Shown here: positions 15,895 to 25,003 of the stretch, piece after piece | Position numbering within the stretch: position 1 is the first letter of the stretch | Layout of the letters: the number at the start of each line of letters is the position of its first letter | Source of the DNA: Mycobacterium asiaticum | GTDB taxonomy: Bacteria > Actinomycetota > Actinomycetes > Mycobacteriales > Mycobacteriaceae | Direction: 5' to 3' | Assembly (NCBI RefSeq): GCF_001668675.1 | Contig: NZ_LZKQ01000235.1 | Span: forward strand, 1-41,780 | Length of the DNA: 41,780 nucleotides | The notes under the pieces: model-generated | Databases searched by the model: none | Told to the model about the DNA's origin: nothing | Seen by the model: the letters and a program-made list of their open reading frames with translations, nothing else | Translations under genes and position numbers: made by a program

Positions 15895-16970
15895 TGCTGT
15901 GCCGCCCGTCGGCGCACGGACACCTTGACATCGGGGGCGGCCGGATTGTCCAGCCACCGCAGCACCACAAACCCGCGATGCCGGCCCCCGGTATCGAGCC
16001 AATGGCCTAATCCCAGGTCCTCGGCGGCGATCGCGATGCGAACCCGGCCGTCCGGGTCCGGCGTGACGCCACGGTTGGTCACCGAGCTGTGCCGGCGAGG
16101 CGGCTCCAGACACTCATGCCAGATGCTCTCCAGGGTGACGTTCCAATAGCGGGTGTCCGGCGGGGCGATGTCGAGCACCAGGGCTTCGTCCGGTTCGAGG
16201 CGGAAGGTGCCGATCATGTACAGGTTGTCCGGAGTGGTGTCGGCCGCGCCCAGGTCAGCGGCCTCGGCGGTGAGCAGAGTATTGGGGTTGCCGAGCAACT
16301 CGGGCCTGATCGTGCGGTGCAGTGTCGCCAGCTTCATCAACGACCACGCCATAGCGGTGAACTGCTCGGCGAGCGCCGCGTCGGTCAGTGGCGCCAGCGG
16401 GTCGGGGTCGAGTGCCTCGATGTGCAGGCTGGCCAATTGTTCGGCCGCGCGATCGCCGATGTACTCCCGGACGACCACCGACGACGCGTCCCCGGGAATC
16501 TGTAGCCACTGCGCGCCGCCGGTGTCGGCCGGTTCCTCGGCGGCCAGCACCAGCTCGAATTCGCCCGAGTGCAAGACCAAGTCGGCGTCGCTGAGATATC
16601 CGGCCATACGCCGCGGCGTCAGCCCGGTGCCGGCCAAAATCTGGATACCGAGGTAGGCGCTGGTCCCGCGGGTTCCGGTGATGCGGTACCGGCGGTCACC
16701 GCGGATCATGGCGAGGTAGTAATTGCCGTCCGGATTCGGGCCGCCGATCATCCGCGTGGGCGAACACATGTCGAAGAACCACGGCTCATTGGGATCGGCT
16801 TCCACGGACAGCTGCGCGCACAGCGAGCTCACCCGCGCGATCACCCGCAACCCTTCGGCGAGTTCCCTCTCCGACTCCGCGTCCTCGGTCACGACGTTCG
16901 TGACGTTGCCCAACATCTCTTGGAAGAACCGCCACGCGGTCAGGGCCTGCGGCGCCTCGACTTGAGTCAT
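15891..16970 (-). CDS. DUF1214 domain-containing protein
   Basis: A 359-aa protein with the DUF1214 fold in its C-terminal half (approximately residues 200-355, including TFRLEPDEALVLDIAPPD and YWNVTLES). The biochemical role of this family is not established. In mycobacteria these genes often lie beside lipid or steroid genes. It is co-translated with the sulfotransferase (ATGA overlap) and faces a TetR gene across only 17 bp, so TetR very likely controls it. Confidence 0.82.
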   Translation of the reverse strand: MTQVEAPQALTAWRFFQEMLGNVTNVVTEDAESERELAEGLRVIARVSSLCAQLSVEADPNEPWFFDMCSPTRMIGGPNPDGNYYLAMIRGDRRYRITGTRGTSAYLGIQILAGTGLTPRRMAGYLSDADLVLHSGEFELVLAAEEPADTGGAQWLQIPGDASSVVVREYIGDRAAEQLASLHIEALDPDPLAPLTDAALAEQFTAMAWSLMKLATLHRTIRPELLGNPNTLLTAEAADLGAADTTPDNLYMIGTFRLEPDEALVLDIAPPDTRYWNVTLESIWHECLEPPRRHSSVTNRGVTPDPDGRVRIAIAAEDLGLGHWLDTGGRHRGFVVLRWLDNPAAPDVKVSVRRRAAQQ

Positions 16971-16971
16971 C

Positions 16972-16996
16972 GTCTCATACTTAGACTATGTCTCAT
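16972..16996. promoter_or_regulatory. Compact TetR control region between divergent genes
   Basis: The 17-bp gap and the first TetR codons contain GTCTCAT (16972), AGAC (16983) and GTCTCAT again (16990). This gives two overlapping palindromes, GTCT-n7-AGAC and AGAC-TAT-GTCT. Both start codons touch the site, so a bound TetR would block both genes at once. Confidence 0.5.
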
Positions 16997-17590
16997 CCAA
17001 TAGCCAGACCTTCGCGGAAATCTCTCCTCGAGCGAAGGCGCGCGGCGACCCGCCAGCGCATCGCCGCCGCCGCGGCGCAGCTGGTGGGAAGTGTGGGCCT
17101 GGCCGGCGCGACGGTGGACCGGATCGCCGAGACCGCGGCGATCGGCCGCGCGACCTTCTTCCGCTACTTCAACTCCAAGGAGGACGCCGTCGCCGAGGGG
17201 GTGAATGTCCAGTGGCTGGAACGGATCACCACGGCGCTGGCCCACCAACCGGATGGCCTGTCCGCAGGCGAGGCCGTGGCGGCGGCCTTCGGCGAATTGG
17301 GTGATGGCTTCGCCGAGATCGAGGACCAGATACGCGAACTGGCCACGCTCACCAGGTCATCGGAGACCCTGGACGCCTGGACGTTGCACATCTATGTGCG
17401 CTACGAGGCGGCGATCGCAGAGCTGGTCGCGCCGCGCATACCCGAATTGGCGCCGCAGGATCCGCGGCCTCGGCTGATCGGTGCCCTGGCGATGGCCACC
17501 GTCCGGATCGCGCTGGACGACTGGCTGAGCCATGGCGGCTCGTTACCGGAGCGGGTGCGTGCCGGGCTGGCGGTCATCTCGATCGGGTGA
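16988..17590 (+). CDS. TetR-family transcriptional regulator
   Basis: A 200-aa TetR repressor. The N-terminal HTH covers about residues 18-65 ([16 protein letters not shown], then [24 protein letters not shown]). The ligand-binding domain follows. It is divergent from the DUF1214-sulfotransferase pair with a 17-bp gap and is probably their repressor. Its 3' end overlaps the convergent second TetR gene by 17 bp. Confidence 0.88.
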   Translation: MSHPIARPSRKSLLERRRAATRQRIAAAAAQLVGSVGLAGATVDRIAETAAIGRATFFRYFNSKEDAVAEGVNVQWLERITTALAHQPDGLSAGEAVAAAFGELGDGFAEIEDQIRELATLTRSSETLDAWTLHIYVRYEAAIAELVAPRIPELAPQDPRPRLIGALAMATVRIALDDWLSHGGSLPERVRAGLAVISIG

Positions 17591-18161
17591 GCGCGTCGAT
17601 GATGATCCGGGTGGTCAGTTCGGCCCGCCGGCGTGAATACCGTTTGGCGTCCGAGAGGATCGGATAGACCACGCCGCCGACGATCGCGTCCGCGGCGGAC
17701 TCGGCGGTCTCGTCGTCGATATCGTCGGCGAGCAGCCTGGTGCGGACACTGTCGTGCAGCGGCTTGCTGAACCCCGCCCGGAGTTTTACGGCCGTGTCCT
17801 CGTGCTCCATGCCGGCGACGGTCAGGGTGCGCAGCATCGCGGTGCCGCGGGCGGTTGTCAGCGTCGCGGCGAGCTTGCCCACCCATTCCACGATGTCAGC
17901 GGCCAGATCGCCGGTGTGGTTCATCGTCGCCAGGATCCGGTCGGCGTCCTCGAGCATGACGTCGGCGACCAGCGCGGGCCGGCTGCGCCACCACCGGTAG
18001 ATGGTCTGTTTCCCCACGCCGGCGCGCGCCGCCACCGCCTCGATGGTGAGACCGTCGAAACCCCGCTCGAGCAGCAACTCGCGGGTCGCGGTCACGATGG
18101 CCGTGCGGGACTTCTCGCTGCGGCGGCGCGGCGAGTTCGCCTGGCTTTGGTCCGGTGGCAT
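17574..18161 (-). CDS. TetR-family transcriptional regulator
   Basis: A 195-aa TetR repressor with the HTH at about residues 20-65 ([21 protein letters not shown] and [18 protein letters not shown]). ATG 18161 gives the normal length; the longer frame to 18644 would overlap the divergent FadE. It faces the FadE-Ltp-DUF35 operon over 144 bp that contain a 24-bp palindrome, and it is the likely repressor of that operon. Confidence 0.88.
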   Translation of the reverse strand: MPPDQSQANSPRRRSEKSRTAIVTATRELLLERGFDGLTIEAVAARAGVGKQTIYRWWRSRPALVADVMLEDADRILATMNHTGDLAADIVEWVGKLAATLTTARGTAMLRTLTVAGMEHEDTAVKLRAGFSKPLHDSVRTRLLADDIDDETAESAADAIVGGVVYPILSDAKRYSRRRAELTTRIIIDALTRSR

Positions 18162-18209
18162 CTGGGGTGGTCCCGTTCGACTTCGACGCGGCAGGCTTGT
18201 TACTCTGCC

Positions 18210-18233
18210 ACAAGACGAGACGGTTCGTCTTGT
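18210..18233. promoter_or_regulatory. TetR operator upstream of the FadE operon
   Basis: Inverted repeat of ACAAGACGA and TCGTCTTGT separated by 6 nt, perfect in both 9-nt arms. It is centred between the divergent TetR (start 18161) and FadE (start 18306). A TACTCT hexamer at 18201-18206 could be a -10 for the plus-strand operon. Confidence 0.7.
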
Positions 18234-18305
18234 AAGGCCGAAAGGATAGCAGCCCGTGGGGGCGAAGCACAGCACTCTTGGGCGGCCTTGTGAGCGGGCA
18301 CGCCG

Positions 18306-20525
18306 ATGACCCTGGGATTGACGGCCGAGCAACAGGAGCTCACCGATGCCGTCGGGCAGTTCGCCGCCCGGCATGCTCCGGTTGCCCAGACGCGGGAGAG
18401 CTTCGATGCGCTGGCCCGGGGGGAGCTGCCTGCTTGGTGGGATGCCTTGGTGGCAACCGGATTTCACGCGGTCCATCTGCCGGAGAGCGCCGGCGGGCAG
18501 GGCGGCGGACTGATCGACAGCGCGTGTGTGCTGGAAGCGGCAGCCAAGGCGTTGTTGCCGGGCCCGCTGCTCCCGACGGTGGCCGCGGGTGCGGTTGCGC
18601 TGCAAGCGGATCCGACACCGAGCAGGGAGGTGTTGCTGCGCCAACTGGCCTCTGGTCGGCCCGCGCTGGTCGTGCTACCCGGCAACGGAGAATTCCACGC
18701 CCGGCCCGCCGGTGACGGCTGGGTGATTTCGGGTGCCTCGGACCTCACTGCGGGCGTGTGCTCCGCGAACGTGATCCTGGTGGCTGCCGCGGGCCCGGGC
18801 GGCGAGCTGGTGTGGGCGTTGACGAACCCGGAAAGCCCCACGGCCGCAGTGGAAGCCGTTGACGGTACCGATATCGTCACCGATGTCGGCCGACTTCGCC
18901 TGACCGATCACCGTGCCGAGGGCGTCCTGGTCGGCATCGACCCCGACCGGGCCGAATGCGTCGTCGTCGGCCTGGTGGCGGCCACCACGGCCGGCATCAC
19001 CCAATGGTGTGTGGAAGCCGTCACGGCGCACCTGCGCATCCGCGAGCAGTTCGGCAAGGTGATCGGCACCTTCCAGGCGCTGCAGCACAGCGCCGCGATG
19101 CTGCTGATCAACAGCGAGCTGGCCACCGCGGCGGCCTGGGACGCGGTGCGCGCCCAGGACGAATCGCTGGAGCAGCACCGCATAGCGGCCGCGGGCGCGG
19201 CGGTGATCGCTATCTCGCCGGTGCCCGACCTGGTGCTGGATGCCTTGACGATGTTCGGTGCCATCGGCTTCACGTGGGAGCACGATGTGCACCTGTACTG
19301 GCGGAGGGCGATCAGCCTGGCCGCCTCTATCGGCCAGGCGAACCGCTGGGCCCGGAGGCTGGGGCAGCTGACCTGCACCCAGCAGCGGGACATGTCGGTG
19401 AACCTGGGTGACGCGGATGCGCAGTTCCGCGCTTGGGTGGCTCAAACCCTGGATGTGGCAACCCAATTGAGCAACGACCAACCCGGGCGGCAGGGCGACT
19501 ACGAGGACTTCAAGACCGGACCCCAGCGCACCCTGATCGCCGAAGCCGGCCTGATCGCACCGCACTGGCCGCCGCCGTGGGGGGTGGACGCCGGTCCGCT
19601 GCGGCAGCTCATCATCGACGACGAGTTCGCCAAGCGCCCCGAACTGGTCCGCCCTTCGCTGGGCATCGCCGAGTGGATCCTGCCGTCGGTGCTGCGGGCG
19701 GCGCCGAAGGAACTGCAGGACAAGCTGATCCCGCCGACCCAACGCGGCGAGATCGCGTGGTGTCAGCTGTTCAGCGAACCGGCGGCGGGTTCCGACCTCG
19801 CCGCGCTGACCACCCGCGCCACCAAGGTCGACGGTGGCTGGAACATCAACGGGCACAAGATCTGGACCTCGGTGGCGCAGCGGGCGGACTACGGTGCGCT
19901 GCTGGCCCGCACCGATCCGGCGGCCAGCAAGCACCGCGGCATCGGCTATTTCATCCTCGACATGCGCACCCCGGGGATAGAGATCCAACCGATCAAGACC
20001 GCGACGGGCGAGGCGCACTTCAACGAGGTGTTCCTGACCGATGTCTTCGTGCCCGACGAGATGTTGCTCGGCGACCCGGTCGGCGGCTGGAACCTCGCGA
20101 TCGCCACCATGGCCGAAGAACGTTCGGCGATCAGTGGTTACGTCAAGTTCGACCGCGCGGCCGCCCTGCGGCGCCTGGCTTCGGAAGCCGGCCCCGACCG
20201 TGACGACGCGCTGCGCGCGCTCGGCGAACTCGATGCCTACACCAACGCGATCCGGGCGCTCGGAGTGCGGGAGACCATCCGGCTGCTGGACGGCCAGGCC
20301 TCCGGGCCGGCTTCCAGCATCGCCAAGGTGGCGATGAATGTGTTGCTGCGGCGCACCTTCGAGGCGACCCTGCAGCTGACCGGCCGGCTGGCCATGGTCG
20401 CGGACTCGGACCCGGCGATCGTCGAACCGTACCTGCACCTCCCCGCCGAGCTGATCGGCGGCGGGACCCGGGAGATTCAACTGAACATCATCGCCCAGAT
20501 GATTCTCGGCCTGCCGCGCAAATAA
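18306..20525 (+). CDS. Fused two-domain acyl-CoA dehydrogenase (FadE34-like architecture)
   Basis: A 739-aa flavoprotein made of two acyl-CoA-dehydrogenase units. The first half (about 1-345) starts [19 protein letters not shown] and ends in an [19 protein letters not shown] segment. The second half (about 365-739) has the FAD/substrate loop [11 protein letters not shown] and ends in [10 protein letters not shown] and LGLPRK. It should introduce an alpha,beta double bond into an acyl-CoA. Fused FadEs such as FadE34 act on steroid side chains in M. tuberculosis. Ltp and DUF35 genes follow, and a TetR with operator lies upstream. Confidence 0.9.
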   Translation: MTLGLTAEQQELTDAVGQFAARHAPVAQTRESFDALARGELPAWWDALVATGFHAVHLPESAGGQGGGLIDSACVLEAAAKALLPGPLLPTVAAGAVALQADPTPSREVLLRQLASGRPALVVLPGNGEFHARPAGDGWVISGASDLTAGVCSANVILVAAAGPGGELVWALTNPESPTAAVEAVDGTDIVTDVGRLRLTDHRAEGVLVGIDPDRAECVVVGLVAATTAGITQWCVEAVTAHLRIREQFGKVIGTFQALQHSAAMLLINSELATAAAWDAVRAQDESLEQHRIAAAGAAVIAISPVPDLVLDALTMFGAIGFTWEHDVHLYWRRAISLAASIGQANRWARRLGQLTCTQQRDMSVNLGDADAQFRAWVAQTLDVATQLSNDQPGRQGDYEDFKTGPQRTLIAEAGLIAPHWPPPWGVDAGPLRQLIIDDEFAKRPELVRPSLGIAEWILPSVLRAAPKELQDKLIPPTQRGEIAWCQLFSEPAAGSDLAALTTRATKVDGGWNINGHKIWTSVAQRADYGALLARTDPAASKHRGIGYFILDMRTPGIEIQPIKTATGEAHFNEVFLTDVFVPDEMLLGDPVGGWNLAIATMAEERSAISGYVKFDRAAALRRLASEAGPDRDDALRALGELDAYTNAIRALGVRETIRLLDGQASGPASSIAKVAMNVLLRRTFEATLQLTGRLAMVADSDPAIVEPYLHLPAELIGGGTREIQLNIIAQMILGLPRK

Positions 20526-20567
20526 CCGACAACTGGCCCACATGATGGCCCACAACGAGGAAGCGAC

Positions 20568-21776
20568 ATGGGATTACGCGGAGAGGCCGCAATCGTCGGG
20601 TATGTCGAATTGCCACCGGAGCGGCTGAACAAGGCCTCGCCGGCACCGTTCGTCCTCGAACAGTGGGCCGAATTGGGCGCGGCGGCACTCGAGGACGCCG
20701 GCCTGCCTGGCGACGTCGTGAACGGCATCGCCGCATCGCATCTGGCCGAGTCGCAGATCTTCGTTCCCTCCACCATCGCCGAATACCTGGGTGTGCCGGC
20801 CAGATTCGCGGAGCTGGTGGATCTCGGCGGCGCCAGCGCGGCCGCGATGGTATGGCGGGCCGCCGCGGCGATCGAGCTCGGCATCTGTGACGCGGTGTTG
20901 TGCGCATTGCCGGCCCGCTACATCACGCCGTCGTCCAAGCAGAAGCCCCGGCCGATCGTGGACGCGATGTTCTTCGGTTCGTCCAGCAACCAATACGGCT
21001 CTCCGCAGGCCGAATTCGAGATTCCGTACGGCAACCTCGGCCAGAACGGGCCCTACGGCCAGGTGGCGCAGCGCTATGCCGCGGTGTACGGGTACGACGA
21101 GCGGGCCATGGCGAAACTCGTTGTCGATCAGCGGGTCAACGCCAATCACACCGAGGGTGCCATCTGGAAGGACAAGCCGCTCACCGTCGAAGACGTGTTG
21201 GCCAGCCCGGTGATCGCGGACCCGCTGCACATGCTCGAGATTGTGATGCCCTGCGTGGGCGGGGCCGCAGTCATGGTCGCCAACGCCGAGCTGGCCCGGC
21301 GGGCGCGGCACCGGCCGGTGTGGATCAAGGGATTCGGTGAGCATGTGCCGTTCAAGACCCCCACCTACGCCGAGGATCTGCTGAATACGCCGATGGCGGC
21401 GGCGGCCGATACCGCGTTCGGCATGACCGACCTGACCCGCGAACAGATGGACATGGTCTCCATCTACGACTGTTACACGATCACCGTGATGCTGTCGCTC
21501 GAGGATGCGGGCTTCTGCAAGAAGGGCACGGGCCTGGACTTCATCGCCAACCACGACCTCACCTTCCGCGGGGACTTCCCGCTCAACACCGCCGGGGGCC
21601 AATTGGGTTTCGGTCAGGCCGGATTGGCCGGCGGCATGCATCACGTCTGCGACGCCACCCGCCAGATCATGGGCCGCGCCGGTGCGGCGCAGGTCGCCGA
21701 CTGCAACCGGGCGTTCGTATCCGGCAACGGCGGAATCCTTTCCGAGCAAACGGCACTCGTCCTGGAAGGCGACTGA
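20568..21776 (+). CDS. Thiolase-like lipid-transfer protein (Ltp aldolase type), copy 1
   Basis: A 402-aa thiolase-fold protein. The nucleophilic Cys of true thiolases is absent: the usual Cys-containing segment reads VDLGGASAAAMVW. A YDCYT motif sits where Ltp-type aldolases carry a catalytic Tyr. This fits a retro-aldolase releasing acetyl- or propionyl-CoA from a 3-hydroxyacyl-CoA, as Ltp2 does in steroid side-chain degradation. The start is ATG at 20568 with GAGGAAG upstream, 42 nt after FadE. The DUF35 partner begins 2 nt after its stop. Assignment as aldolase is inference. Confidence 0.87.
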   Translation: MGLRGEAAIVGYVELPPERLNKASPAPFVLEQWAELGAAALEDAGLPGDVVNGIAASHLAESQIFVPSTIAEYLGVPARFAELVDLGGASAAAMVWRAAAAIELGICDAVLCALPARYITPSSKQKPRPIVDAMFFGSSSNQYGSPQAEFEIPYGNLGQNGPYGQVAQRYAAVYGYDERAMAKLVVDQRVNANHTEGAIWKDKPLTVEDVLASPVIADPLHMLEIVMPCVGGAAVMVANAELARRARHRPVWIKGFGEHVPFKTPTYAEDLLNTPMAAAADTAFGMTDLTREQMDMVSIYDCYTITVMLSLEDAGFCKKGTGLDFIANHDLTFRGDFPLNTAGGQLGFGQAGLAGGMHHVCDATRQIMGRAGAAQVADCNRAFVSGNGGILSEQTALVLEGD

Positions 21777-21778
21777 CG

Positions 21779-22186
21779 ATGAACTTCGACCGGCCCATTC
21801 CCGTCAAGACGCCCACCACCGAGCCGTTCTGGGACGCGCTGGCCGAGCACCGCATCGTCATCCAGTACTCACCGTCGTCGCAGACATACGTCTTCTACCC
21901 ACGGGTGCGGGCACCGCGGACGCTGGCCGATGACCTGGAATGGCGCGAGATCTCCGGCATGGGGACGCTGTACTCCTACACCGTGGCGCGCCGACCGGTC
22001 AGCCCCCATTTCGCCGACGCGGTGCCGCAACTGCTGGCGATTGTCGAATGGGACGAGGGGCCAAGGTTTTCCACCGAGATGGTGAATGTCGAGCCGGGCG
22101 GGCTGAGTGTGGGGATGCGGGTGCGACCGGTGTTCTTCGACTACCCCGACCACGACGTCACAATGCTGCGCTACGAGCCCGCCTAG
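21779..22186 (+). CDS. DUF35 OB-fold protein lacking the zinc ribbon, partner of Ltp copy 1
   Basis: A 135-aa acyl-CoA-binding OB-fold protein (DUF35). Normal members carry a rubredoxin-like zinc ribbon with two CxxC pairs. An ungapped alignment with the second DUF35 protein here shows all four cysteines replaced: S31, S34, A45 and T48. The OB fold (residues about 50-130, including GTLYSYTVARRPVSP) is intact. It begins 2 nt after the thiolase-like gene and should form the aldolase complex with it. It ends just before the bidirectional terminator repeat. Confidence 0.85.
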   Translation: MNFDRPIPVKTPTTEPFWDALAEHRIVIQYSPSSQTYVFYPRVRAPRTLADDLEWREISGMGTLYSYTVARRPVSPHFADAVPQLLAIVEWDEGPRFSTEMVNVEPGGLSVGMRVRPVFFDYPDHDVTMLRYEPA

Positions 22187-22193
22187 GGGTGGT

Positions 22194-22255
22194 GAGCAGA
22201 CGCTGAAGCCCCTTTTTCGGTTACGAAAAAGGGGCTTCAGCGTCTGCTCGCGCAA
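22194..22255. terminator. Palindromic bidirectional terminator repeat, copy 2
   Basis: A perfect inverted repeat with 26-nt arms (22194-22219 and 22224-22249) and the loop GTTA. The arms contain GAGCAGACGCTGAAGCCCC and TTTTT/AAAAA tracts next to the loop. It separates the convergent DUF35 and ALDH genes and should terminate both. The outer module (GCGTCTGCTCGCGCAA) is the same as in the repeat at 68-117, but the inner stem and loop differ. Confidence 0.85.
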
Positions 22256-22262
22256 GGGAACG

Positions 22263-23717
22263 TTACATTTGCGCCCAGACGATCTTGGTCTGCAGGTAGG
22301 TGTCGAGGCCGGCCTTGCCGGACTCGTACCCCCAGCCGGACTGCTTGTACCCGCCGAACGGCATGGAGTGGTCGAACTGCATCTGACAGTTCAACCCCAC
22401 CGTTCCGGCCTTGAGCCGCTTGGCGATTCGGTGCGCACGGCCCAGGTCATTGGTCCAGGCGGTCGCAGCCAGCCCGTAGGTGCTGTCGTTGGCCAGCGCC
22501 ACCGCCTCGTCCTCGTCGTCGAACGGTATCACCGCGACCACCGGGCCGAAGATCTCCTCCTGGAACAACCGGCTGGTGGTGGCGACGTTGGTGAGCACGG
22601 TGGGGCGGATGAAGTAGCCCTTGCGGTCCACGCGATTCCCGCCGGTGACCACCTCGACGCCGTCGGAGCGACCTTGGTCGAGGTAGCCGAGCACCCGGGT
22701 CAGCTGCTTTTGGCTGATCAGCGGGCCGATCAGGCTGCCCTCGTCCTTGGGCCCGCCCTGCGGCAGGGCGTCGGCAACCTTGGCCAACTGCTCGACGAAC
22801 TGGTCGAAGATGCCGCGCTGCACAAAGATTCGCGAGCCGCACACACACGCCTGACCGGAGTGGATGAAGGTGCCGAACGCCGCCATCGGGACGGCCTTGG
22901 ACAGATCGGCGTCGTCGAACACCACCACCGGCGACTTGCCGCCCAGTTCCAGGGTGACCTTCTTCAGGTTGCTGTCACCCGCGGCATGGACGATCGCGCG
23001 GCCGACCTCGGTGGATCCGGTGAAGGCGACCTTCTCGACGTCGGGGTGCGCGGTGATGGCCGCACCGGCGGTGTGGCCGTAGCCCAGCAACAGGTTCGCC
23101 ACCCCCTCGGGCACGCCCGCCTCGTGCAGGATGTTGTCCAGCACCAGGGCCGACAACGGAGTCTCCTCGGCGGGCTTGACCACGCTGCTGCAGCCCGCCG
23201 CCAGGGACGGCGCAAGCTTGGCGCAGAAGTTGAAGACCGGCCCGTTCCACGGAAAGATCAGGCCCACAACGCCGTACGGCTCTTTGAGGGTGTAGGCGTG
23301 CTGGTGCGAGTCGATGCCGGTGAGGCCGCCGGTGTGGACGTCGGCCGCGATGCCTTCGATCTTCGTGCACCAGCCGGCGTAGTAGCGGAAGAACTCCGAA
23401 CCCACCGTCACGGTGCCCTGGGCCTGCAGCGGGGTCATGCCGGCGTTCAGCGACTCGAGCTCGGCGAGCAGTTCGGCGTTCTGATCGATCAACTCGCCGA
23501 CCCGCCACAGGATTTTGGCCCGCTCACTTGGCGGCTTGTCCCGCCATACGCCTGACTCGAAGGATTCCCGCGCGCGCTTGACGGCGTCCTCGACGGCTTC
23601 GGGACCACAGTCCTTGAACTCGGTGACCTGCTCTTCGGTGGCGGGATCGACTACCGCAATCGTTTCACCGGTACCGGGTCGTTCGCGGATCTCGTCCAAA
23701 ACAGCCTGGACCGCCAT
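22263..23717 (-). CDS. NAD(P)-dependent aldehyde dehydrogenase
   Basis: A 484-aa enzyme oxidising an aldehyde to its acid in the cytoplasm. Catalytic Cys291 lies in SGQACVCGSR and the general base Glu257 in LELGGKSP; the cofactor-binding segment PWNGP and the Gly motif FTGSTEVGR are present. A strong AAGGAGG ribosome-binding site precedes the ATG. The LacI regulator gene lies 84 bp upstream on the same strand, and an 18-bp palindrome is in the leader, so ALDH is probably part of the LacI-controlled set. It would supply the acid for the CoA-transferase encoded by the divergent operon. Confidence 0.92.
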   Translation of the reverse strand: MAVQAVLDEIRERPGTGETIAVVDPATEEQVTEFKDCGPEAVEDAVKRARESFESGVWRDKPPSERAKILWRVGELIDQNAELLAELESLNAGMTPLQAQGTVTVGSEFFRYYAGWCTKIEGIAADVHTGGLTGIDSHQHAYTLKEPYGVVGLIFPWNGPVFNFCAKLAPSLAAGCSSVVKPAEETPLSALVLDNILHEAGVPEGVANLLLGYGHTAGAAITAHPDVEKVAFTGSTEVGRAIVHAAGDSNLKKVTLELGGKSPVVVFDDADLSKAVPMAAFGTFIHSGQACVCGSRIFVQRGIFDQFVEQLAKVADALPQGGPKDEGSLIGPLISQKQLTRVLGYLDQGRSDGVEVVTGGNRVDRKGYFIRPTVLTNVATTSRLFQEEIFGPVVAVIPFDDEDEAVALANDSTYGLAATAWTNDLGRAHRIAKRLKAGTVGLNCQMQFDHSMPFGGYKQSGWGYESGKAGLDTYLQTKIVWAQM

Positions 23718-23739
23718 TCGTACTCCTCCTTGAGTAGCT

Positions 23740-23757
23740 ACCTCGTCATGGCGAGGT
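23740..23757. promoter_or_regulatory. Palindrome in the ALDH leader
   Basis: ACCTCG and CGAGGT separated by 6 nt, 22 bp upstream of the ALDH start codon and just before its ribosome-binding site. It may be an operator or a small leader hairpin. It does not resemble the GACTA-type sites near 24.9 kb. Confidence 0.4.
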
Positions 23758-23801
23758 TATGCGCTTAACCAACCAATGTCCAGCGCCCCGATCGCGCGGT
23801 G

Positions 23802-24779
23802 TCACGTCGACGAGCGCACCACGACCCGAGCGATATCGGTGATGTCGGGCGATGGCGGGGACGGATACCCCAGCTTCTCGTACAGCTCGGCGATCGCCGC
23901 GTCGGCCAGCGCGCGGGGATTGAATTCAACCGAGGTCAGTGGCGGCGTGCTGACCACACCCATGGGGCTGGCGTCGACACCGATCACCGCCAAGTCCCCG
24001 GGGCACTGCAGTCGCGCGGCATGGATGCCGTACAGGACGACGCAGGCGATGTCGTCACTCTGCGCGCACACCGCGGTGACGCCGTCGCGGACCCAGCCCC
24101 GGACCACGTCGGCGGCGTTGTCCACCGCGATCTCGGCCACACATACCAGTGGCAGGCCGCGTGATTCGACAGCACGGGAGACCCCGTCGAGCCAGTAGTC
24201 ACCCAGCGCACGCCACTTGGGGCTGCCGCCATAGGCAAAGGCGATCTGCCGATGCCCGCGCGACACGAGGTGCGCCACCCGCATTTCGCCTACGGCGAGG
24301 TGCGGGTCGCCGAGGGAGGGCAGTGTCCCGATCTCGACATAGGGGATGTCCGCTGCTTTCACCGCGCGCGCAGCGGCTTCGCTCAGCGGAAAGAGACTGG
24401 TCACCGCCACCGGGTCGAGATTTTCGATCGCGTCGACGACGTGATGGTTGTCCTCGGTCTCGAAGATCTGCACTTGCAACAAACCCAGTCGCGCCAGTTC
24501 CGTGGTCATCCGGGAGCCGGCCTGGATCGGCATGTCACCCACCGCGATGTGCGGCACTACGAAAAGAACGACGCCGCTCTTGCCGCGAGCGAGATTGCGG
24601 GCCGCCATGTTCGGGCGGTAGCCGAGCAATTTCGCGGCGCGGTTGACGGCATCCCGGGTCTGCGCGGAGATCCGACGGCCTTCGGCGTTGTTGAGCACAT
24701 AGCTGACGGTGGCTGTCGAGACGTCCGCCAGGCGAGCAACATCGGCGGTGGTGGGCCGCACACCTTTGTCCCCGCTCAA
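23802..24779 (-). CDS. LacI-family transcriptional regulator
   Basis: A 325-aa repressor. The LacI HTH and hinge are seen in TTADVARLADVSTATVSYVL and LLGYRPNMAARNLARGKS; a periplasmic-binding-protein-like ligand domain follows. The start is read as TTG at 24779, supported by GGAAGGTGA upstream; the longer frame to 24851 has no such support. It is divergent from the amidohydrolase-CoA-transferase-Ltp operon and precedes ALDH on its own strand. It likely senses a pathway intermediate and controls both directions. Confidence 0.88.
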   Translation of the reverse strand: MSGDKGVRPTTADVARLADVSTATVSYVLNNAEGRRISAQTRDAVNRAAKLLGYRPNMAARNLARGKSGVVLFVVPHIAVGDMPIQAGSRMTTELARLGLLQVQIFETEDNHHVVDAIENLDPVAVTSLFPLSEAAARAVKAADIPYVEIGTLPSLGDPHLAVGEMRVAHLVSRGHRQIAFAYGGSPKWRALGDYWLDGVSRAVESRGLPLVCVAEIAVDNAADVVRGWVRDGVTAVCAQSDDIACVVLYGIHAARLQCPGDLAVIGVDASPMGVVSTPPLTSVEFNPRALADAAIAELYEKLGYPSPPSPDITDIARVVVRSST

Positions 24780-24882
24780 CTCGTCACCTTCCGGGCGCCG
24801 TGATGCCTCATGGTGGCACGCGCCGTCGCGTCGCAGCGCGCAATACCCCATCCCCGGGTCTCGCTGGGTCCTCGCAGCAATT

Positions 24883-24893
24883 GACTAATAGTC
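24883..24893. promoter_or_regulatory. Candidate LacI operator O1
   Basis: Palindrome GACTA-A-TAGTC inside an AT-rich stretch of the LacI/amidohydrolase divergent region, close to a TTGACT hexamer (24881). It resembles the site at 24973-24983. Confidence 0.5.
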
Positions 24894-24948
24894 TTTAATA
24901 CAGGGCCATCCGTCGCATTGAAAACATGCGTTCTACCTCGTAATACCG

Positions 24949-24983
24949 TTGACACCGCAATCCAAGCCATTGTCTACTAGTCA
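24949..24983 (+). promoter_or_regulatory. Promoter and candidate LacI operator O2 for the amidohydrolase operon
   Basis: A consensus TTGACA -35 box (24949-24954) is followed 18 nt later by TCTACT (24973-24978). This second box overlaps GTCTACTAGTC (24973-24983), an imperfect GACTA-n-TAG site related to O1. O1 and O2 are 90 bp apart centre to centre, a spacing compatible with DNA looping. Binding to O2 would cover the -10 region. Confidence 0.5.
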
Positions 24984-25003
24984 TCGGAAAAGGGGTGCAG
25001 GCG

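Noticed and set aside
15895..16113. An N-terminal extension of the sulfotransferase.
   Set aside because: It would lie inside the DUF1214 gene in another frame; the ATGA overlap start fits the family length.
18675..20555. A 626-codon minus-strand frame opposite FadE.
   Set aside because: Antisense shadow of a clear fused acyl-CoA dehydrogenase; no family motifs and biased composition.
22107..23555. A 482-codon plus-strand frame opposite ALDH.
   Set aside because: It runs through the terminator repeat and the antisense of ALDH, whose active-site motifs are intact.
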